A stretch of DNA of 64,000 bases. It comes from Botrytis cinerea B05.10. Taxonomy: Eukaryota > Ascomycota > Leotiomycetes > Helotiales > Sclerotiniaceae. The DNA is taken from assembly GCF_000143535.2 (NCBI RefSeq), contig NC_037314.1, positions 2,294,001 to 2,358,000 on the forward strand, in the 5' to 3' direction. The notes below the pieces were generated by a model that ran no database searches, was not told the DNA's origin, and worked only from the letters and a program-made list of their open reading frames with translations. The position numbers and the translations under genes are program-made. This document shows positions 58,301 through 64,000 of this stretch, piece after piece (within the stretch, counting starts at the first letter, position 1; each line of letters starts with the position of its first letter).

Positions 58301-59773
58301 ATTGTAATGGTAACCCATCACATGTGAAAACATCTCATCGACGACAGTTTACTCGACATGGTGTTTCTGATTTCTACTTTCTACTTTCTACTTTCGACTC
58401 TCTTCTTTCTCTCTTCTTTCTATTTTTTGTTTTCTACCTAGCCCTCCTAATCAGATATCAAATCTCCCCCTCGTGGTTCAAGTGCCTGTACCTGATCTAC
58501 GTGCGTAATTCAACTGCCGGCAGTCCGTTGCTCTAGACTCTAAGCGCAATCAACGGATCAACCGCTTGTACCATTCTGGAGGCATATTGCAGTACGAACT
58601 ATTAAAGTCTTCGGGAAGGAGAACCGGGGACGGATCGAGGATTATCAAAGTATGAATAAGGAGAATCCAAAGAGTATGTATTGATTGTTTTTTTTAATGT
58701 CTCTTTTCCTGTATATTGTCAAGTGATTCCCGATTGATATTCAAGTGATTTCTTATTCTATGTATACTCATGTACACTTATGTACCTCGCACATCAGCAT
58801 CTCAATTCGCTATGATCAAGACAGTCCTTGGGTACATGCTACATCATCGTGTCATCAGATCAAGCTCTCCTCCAAGTATGGGCAAAGAGATGGAAGATGA
58901 CACGGGGTGCTCAGTCACGCTCGAGATAAGATAGGAGGATATATGAATCAGGAGAAGTCTGAGTGGTGTTTGGACAATGGGGGTGTGAGTAACGAAAGAT
59001 CTTCGTTGGAACTAAGCGGCGTGAGGTCAACATTACTCAATCGAGTGATACAAATACATGATTGATTGTGATATGGGAAGAGGGAAGAGGGAAGAGATCC
59101 TTTCCACATACCAGACGGGAATGATACCAACCAGTCTTTCTTCCCACTTTTGTATCATCACATCGACATCAACCTCGATATCAAATGACTGCGCCACATC
59201 TATTGATTCTTCTGGGAAAACAGCAACCACCGAGAACCGAGAATGTACAATTCGAATCGACTGCCATCCAATCACATCCGCTTCGATCAAGACATTTCTC
59301 CGCTGCTTGGCAAATCCACTCCTGGGAAAGTTCAGCCTTGGCAAACAACAAACCTTGAATAATCCCTGGAGCTCTTCGCCTTATCAACTTGCAGGGAGAG
59401 AGAGAAGTGCGTTCACCGTATCCCATTGCCCCATCCTTCCCCTCCCAGTGATTATTGCCTTCTTGTTATAATAATAAACCCACGTTACAGTTACACCTGC
59501 GGGTATATTAACAAACGTCCTCATCCTTTTTGGTCGTCAATTATCATATTATCATCAAACGTCTTTTGTTTCTGCTCTTGCTCTTGCTCTTGCTCTTTCG
59601 TGTTTTCTCTCGACAAACAAAAACACCAACCTCTCTTCCCTCCTCCATTTCCCTAATCTGATAGCGAATCCATCTGGGTCCTTTCTCTCAATCAACTCAA
59701 CGCGCCCATACCAAAGTTTGTTTCGCAGTTGAACAAATTAATCCTCAAATTCTATTCATCGGATTCTACATCG
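55384..59773. other. 4.4-kb gene-poor spacer before the calcium exchanger
   Basis: No gene is supported. Frames at 57706-58095 (minus, low-complexity Ser/Pro/His), 59058-59471 (plus) and 59033-59344 (minus) are uncertain and overlap one another. Repeats include (GATA)n at 55904-55930, a GCTAATACTAAT tract at 56141-56172, poly-T at about 56594-56611, (ATAA)n at 56877-56893 and (GATG) units near 57735-57760. A 7-bp stem with an 11-nt loop lies at 57158-57182. The last 200 bp carry CTCTTG repeats (59576-59599) and a C/T-rich leader. Confidence 0.5.
55904..55930 (+). repeat. (GATA)n microsatellite
   Basis: About seven gata units lie downstream of the LPMO-like gene. Confidence 0.9.
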
Positions 59774-62643
59774 ATGAAGAAAACTTCGTCTAATTCGCCG
59801 TCATTTCTAGATCGTGTGAGCTTTTGGGATAAATCCAAGGCACATGGCAACCCTACGACCTCGTCAGATCTGAGTGGACCAACGCTCCCCTTGAGCAATC
59901 CTCCTACGACCAACGCGCAGAACAGCACCAACACTGCTACCTCCGTTCTTAATAATGCAACCAATATCCCAAGAGATAATGCAAATCACAGTGGCCTCAA
60001 GAGCCAACGTTCAAATCCCACAAGAAATAATGTGGCAGACAATACATCCAACGTCCATCCGCCACCAGCTCCACCTCCGCAAGTTGATGGAGAGGGGAAT
60101 ATCATAGAGTCGAGCGAGTCCGAGAAACCTAAGAAGAAGAACATTGCCATTCGATTTTGGCTTACCGGCAAACATATCATACTTTCAAGTGTTATCAACA
60201 TTTTATTGGTATTTGTCCCGGTTGGTATCGTTGCCTATGCGATTGATCTCAGTCCAGGTATCATCTTTGCGATGAATGCGATTGCCATTATACCGTTGGC
60301 AGGTTTACTCAGTCATGCTACGGAAAGTGTGGCTAAGAGGATGGGTGATACTATCGGTGCTTTGATGAATGTTACTTTTGGTAATGCTGTTGAGCTTATC
60401 ATTTTGTAAGTTTCCCTCTACATCGTGATGTGAATATAGAATCAAGCTAACGATATCAATAGTATGTATGTCTACCTCGTGAGAGATCAAGACAAGAAAG
60501 TGCGAGAAGCCCTCTTAAAGGCATTATCATATCAATCGCGTCCCATATCATTATACCCTTTCCATTTCCTTTTGTCTCATGCAAGTCCCTTGTGAAATGT
60601 TCGTTCAAAACATATGCTCACCTGTTTATCTTTAACCCTATAGCATTGCATTGCAAAAGGTTAGTGATGTTCCCCTTTTCAGTGCGAATTATTCTAATTC
60701 TCAACAGAATGAAATCCGTATTGTCCAAGCCTCCTTGCTCGGTTCGATTCTTGCAAATCTACTCTTGATTCTAGGAATGTGTTTCTTGGTTGGTGGACTT
60801 CGCTTCCGTGAACAGGTAATTGATTCTCCATCGAAAAATTGTGAGCAGTGCTGATATTTATAGATCTATAATAGTACTGTCACACAAATGAGCGCTTGTC
60901 TTCTAAGTTTGAGCGTCATGAGTCTATTGCTTCCAGTACGCAAGTTTCTTCCTTTAGCCTAAACTATTAACTGACAAATATAGACTGCTTTCCACGCATC
61001 GTTCAATACTACAACTGCTGCAGATAAGGCTAACACCAAAGTTTTGCAAGTTAGTCGTGGTACTAGTGTCGTAAGTTCTCATTGTGTCTGTGAGACCTCG
61101 ATATACTAACTTCTTTCAGGTTCTCCTTTTGGTTTATGCCATGTACCTCTTATTTCAGTTGAAGTCCCACGCATACATGTATGAAAGTACTCCTCAGCAT
61201 ATTATTGATGAGGAATTAGCTCCTGGACCGGTTGCAGCTTGGATGGACTCATCATCTGATGATTCGTCCTCCTCCAGCTCTGATTCCGATGGATCCAGCG
61301 GTTCAAATACTACTGCCAAACGTGTAAAGAGACTCATCAGAGGTGGTAGACGTCGTAAGTCAAGCTCAGCATCGAAAGATACTGTTGATGTTGAGGCTGT
61401 TCGTACACCATCTTTTGGCAATAGCAGCCTCAATCATGCAGCTGAAGGTAATGGGTCCGCTGGTGATGATCATCGTACAGGCGCTATTGATTTTGCCGAT
61501 GATGGTGATGATGAACGTCCTAGAAGAAGTCGCACTGGTTCCTTCACAAATTATGTCATGACCAAAAAGGAACAGAAGAAAGAACGCAAGTTACAGAAAA
61601 AGGAACACAAAGCTCGCAAGAGAGCTCTCAGACATCAAGAAACCATCAATGAAGGTGTTGTACCTGAAGTTGTCAATGAGAAATCTGCTGAAGTGGTACC
61701 GAATGATTTCGATCCACGTCGTGTTGACTTTGCCATGATGGACAATCCCGAAAACCAAGACAACGCTCAAAAACGACCATTTACTCTTCGTGGAATAACC
61801 TCTGGTATTCGACCTCAAATTCCGAAAACATTTTCTCAAAATGTCTTTACCAACCCTGCACCTACCGGAACTCCACCTCCTGGAAATATTCCTCGCGTTC
61901 GTATGGGAATTCGTCGCACAAATTCCTTACCGGATCGTCTCAATCAAACCGTATCAAATCCAGCTAATCCCACCCCATCCAATCTTGCACCTATTCGCAT
62001 CAACAGCACAGCTGTTGCAGTCAACAAGGTTCCTATGGAAGATGAGGATGAAAATATTTCTCGCACCACAGCCATCGTTTTACTTCTTCTTTCTACTGGT
62101 CTTGTAGCCTGTTGTGCCGAATTCATGGTTGATAGTATTAATGCTGTCGTCGAAGGCAATTCTGGTTTGAGTGAGGCTTTCATCGGTCTCATTATCTTAC
62201 CTATTGTTGGTAATGCTGCCGAGCACGTTACAGCTGTTACGGTAGCTAGTAAGAATAAAATGGATTTGGCAATCGGTGTCGCCGTTGGTTCTTCTATTCA
62301 AATTGGTATGTTTTTCGATAATGTTTAATAAAATTTGAACTAACTTATCATGATAGCTCTCTTCGTTACTCCCTTCATTGTTCTTCTCGGCTGGTGTATG
62401 TCTAGAGAAATGACATTATACTTTACGCTCTTCGAGACCGTTTGTCTCTTCGTCTCGGCCTTTATTGTCAATTTCTTGGTTCTAGATGGTCGATCTAATT
62501 ACCTCGAAGGTGCACTTCTTTGCGCAGCTTATGTTATTATTGCCGTCGCGGCTTTCTTCTACCCAGCTGAAGATGATCAAAGTAATTTGGGTGGAAATTC
62601 TGATGCAGCTAAGATGTTGGTGAGGAGTATTATTGGAATTTAA
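59774..62643 (+). CDS. Vacuolar-type Ca2+/H+ exchanger (Vcx1/CAX family)
   Basis: Seven exons, 59774-60405, 60644-60659 (16 nt), 60708-60815, 60864-60935, 60984-61070, 61120-62305 and 62357-62643, join in phase to 795 aa. A disordered Asn/Ser/Pro-rich N-terminus precedes the first membrane segments (ILSSVINILLVFVPVGIVAY). The two cation-selectivity motifs of the CaCA superfamily are GNAVE (residue about 203) and GNAAEH (about 669), each in a hydrophobic repeat (VGSSIQIALFVTPFIVL in the second). Between repeats sits an acidic/Ser cytosolic loop of about 290 residues (328-616) with DSSSDDSSSSSSDSDG and long basic stretches. The protein probably moves Ca2+ into the vacuole in exchange for protons, downstream of calcineurin signalling. 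The microexon encodes IALQK, which restores GNAVELIIFIALQK. Confidence 0.92.
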
Positions 62644-63174
62644 ATTCCATGATCAAATGAAGTATGTAGGCGGAATGGATGATGATTTTATGGTGGGATG
62701 AGATGAGCTTTTTTTCTTGATGGGAATTGATTCTTATGATTGAGATGTTATGATGGATGGATGGTGGGTAATGATTGGTTGAATGATATTTTCTTTCGCT
62801 TCGAGCTGGCTAGGGGATGGAATTGATGGAATTGGTTTGGTGATGGATGGATGGATTTATGAATGAAGGATTTCGCTTGAGAGTATTTGCTTTCTTGATC
62901 AGTCAGGATGATGAATGGATAGTAGCTAGTTTCTTCTCTCTTCTCTTCTTCTCATTTCTTCTTCTTCACCTTCTCTCTTCTTGACTGGCTACTGCTATCA
63001 CTACTGCTACTACCATGGTAGTTAAAGAGTCAAAAAGTCAAAGGGTCAAAGAGTCGAAAAACAATTAACTTGAGATTCTCTCTTTAAATCTCGTTTCCAT
63101 ATTTTAATATGCTTTGCTATGAGGGATGTAATCCTATTAGCTTCTATTTTATTCGCTTCTTATATACATACATG

Positions 63175-63214
<40 letters not shown>

Positions 63215-63570
63215 TTATTAGTGGATCGGATTGTAGATATTATACATTGATAAATAAAGTGTCAAGGGGCTTGGACGCTAATTGCAAGCTTGATATTTTT
63301 CTTGTTTTTACCAACGCTGTTCTATTGAGCGGTGAATATGACTGGTCAAATGTACTTGTTCTTGGGGAATACACATAGAATCCCGGTCGAGCCTACCACA
63401 GAGCATAGGCATAAGTAAATATATAAAAATCCGGTGAGTATTCCCTTTTGATCCTATTATCGATATACAAGGATCAAAAGTATAAATCTATTTCCTTATG
63501 AATATCGAGAGTGCTATAGGCTATAAATCTTAGAGAGATCTTTGACGCCCTTATTAGATATTAATATCTT
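62644..63570. other. Convergent spacer between exchanger and HET-like gene
   Basis: This contains TGGATGGA-type repeats at about 62750-62860, TTCTTCTC tracts near 62931-62965, a GTCAAA(A/G) repeat near 63026-63050 and a (TA)n block. A 89-codon frame at 63109-63378 is built on the TA repeat and is not called. Confidence 0.55.
63181..63213 (+). repeat. (TA)n microsatellite
   Basis: About 16 AT units in tandem follow catggtgtgt. Confidence 0.95.
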
Positions 63571-64000
63571 TCAAACTAGTGTAAATATCTCTGATTCCGA
63601 GTAATTTCTTCCTTTCAAATACTCACCATGCATAACACCCGAGACAAAGTACTCCCCAACAAATTCAAATCTCTTCACTTCCTTACTACTATTGCCACCC
63701 TCAACTTCACTGCTCACAGGCCTAAGTAAAAAGGGCACATTACCCCCATGCAAGATCACAATAATGTCACCGTTTCTAGCTGCCCACGGGCAAAGCCCGA
63801 CCAGTCCATTAGAGGCCAAAAAAAAGAAGGGATCAAGGCAAGTTAGAATTTTGTTTGTCTCGCATCGTTTTACCCCCCCTTCTGTCGCTAATAATGAAGC
63901 AAGACATATTGCAGGGAGATGAGGTCGCCTCACATATGCCCAATGAGCTTTGAGATGATCCAGGAATTCTCCGAGGCCGCGCGGATCATCCAACAACCGC
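63571..64000 (-). CDS. HET-domain-type protein, C-terminal end, cut by window edge
   Basis: The reverse-strand frame is open from the right edge to the stop at 63571, giving about 143 C-terminal residues. It contains GLCPWAARNGDIIVILHGGN followed by VPFLLRP and FEFVGEYFVSGVMHGEYL. This combination (GD(I/L)V.ILFGG..PF.LRP, then VGE.Y.HG.M.GE) is the typical C-terminus of fungal heterokaryon-incompatibility (HET, pfam06985) proteins. The HET domain itself would lie upstream, outside the window. Such proteins mediate non-self recognition and programmed cell death between strains and are often highly variable. No stop or frameshift is seen in the part present. Short upstream frame segments such as RGLGEFLDHLKAHWAY support coding. 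Confidence 0.75.
   Translation of the reverse strand, partial: RLLDDPRGLGEFLDHLKAHWAYVRRPHLPAICLASLLATEGGVKRCETNKILTCLDPFFFLASNGLVGLCPWAARNGDIIVILHGGNVPFLLRPVSSEVEGGNSSKEVKRFEFVGEYFVSGVMHGEYLKGRNYSESEIFTLV

Noticed and set aside
57706..59471. Frames of 129 (minus), 137 (plus) and 103 (minus) codons
   Set aside because: Overlapping on opposite strands, low-complexity or domain-free. The 59033-59344 minus frame is the least bad, but no splice partner or family was found.
1..64000. tRNA, rRNA, CRISPR or transposon genes
   Set aside because: I looked for tRNA B-box-like GGTTCGANTCC on both strands, spaced direct repeats and transposase or reverse-transcriptase motifs and saw none. A tRNAscan-SE and RepeatMasker run would be decisive.

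Overview
The window comes from a filamentous ascomycete. The best fit is a leotiomycete close to Botrytis or Sclerotinia, which is an inference from protein resemblance and not from any search. Genes are split by short introns (mostly 50-110 bp) with GTAAGT-type donors and are separated by long spacers full of simple repeats. The proteins are typical eukaryotic ones: nucleoporin, small TIM, SNARE, Rab, G-alpha and MICOS. No operons, CRISPR arrays, rRNA, tRNA or intact transposons were seen. Twenty protein genes are supported, two of them cut by the window edges. Many gene models below were rebuilt exon by exon, because single open frames capture only fragments.

Left part (1-17 kb): an edge-truncated disordered protein (minus), a FAM32A-like nuclear protein, a large Ser/Thr-rich probable GPI wall protein with PTT repeats, a 4.8-kb gene-poor spacer, a Sac7-type RhoGAP, and the mitochondrial chaperone Tim9 with a very long second intron.

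Centre (17-37 kb): NUP188 (four exons, 1872 aa) diverges from the trifunctional tryptophan gene trpC, and a Gcn4/CPC1-type TGACTCA lies in the shared promoter. Then come a BRCT plus WGR-like protein, the ER SNARE Use1, an unrecognised four-exon gene with a poly-serine microsatellite, and a group I G-alpha subunit (bcg1/gna-1 type).

Right part (37-64 kb): a 5.4-kb gene desert; a small single-pass membrane protein; a divergent MIC10/ROK1 pair (mitochondrial cristae and 18S rRNA processing); a small Cys-rich protein; a divergent pair of a Rab4-like GTPase and an HSD10-type short-chain dehydrogenase; a secreted LPMO-like protein; a second long spacer; a VCX1-type Ca2+/H+ exchanger with a 16-nt microexon; and the C-terminal end of a HET-domain protein at the right edge.

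Most genes are housekeeping. Signalling and host or environment functions are represented by the G-alpha subunit, RhoGAP, Rab, calcium exchanger, LPMO-like protein, wall protein and HET protein. Nothing indicates a co-regulated cluster. The most unexplained items are the unknown gene at 33.3-34.6 kb, the BRCT/WGR protein, and a family of degenerate GATGTGCAAC-centred repeats at 48.6-49.3 kb.
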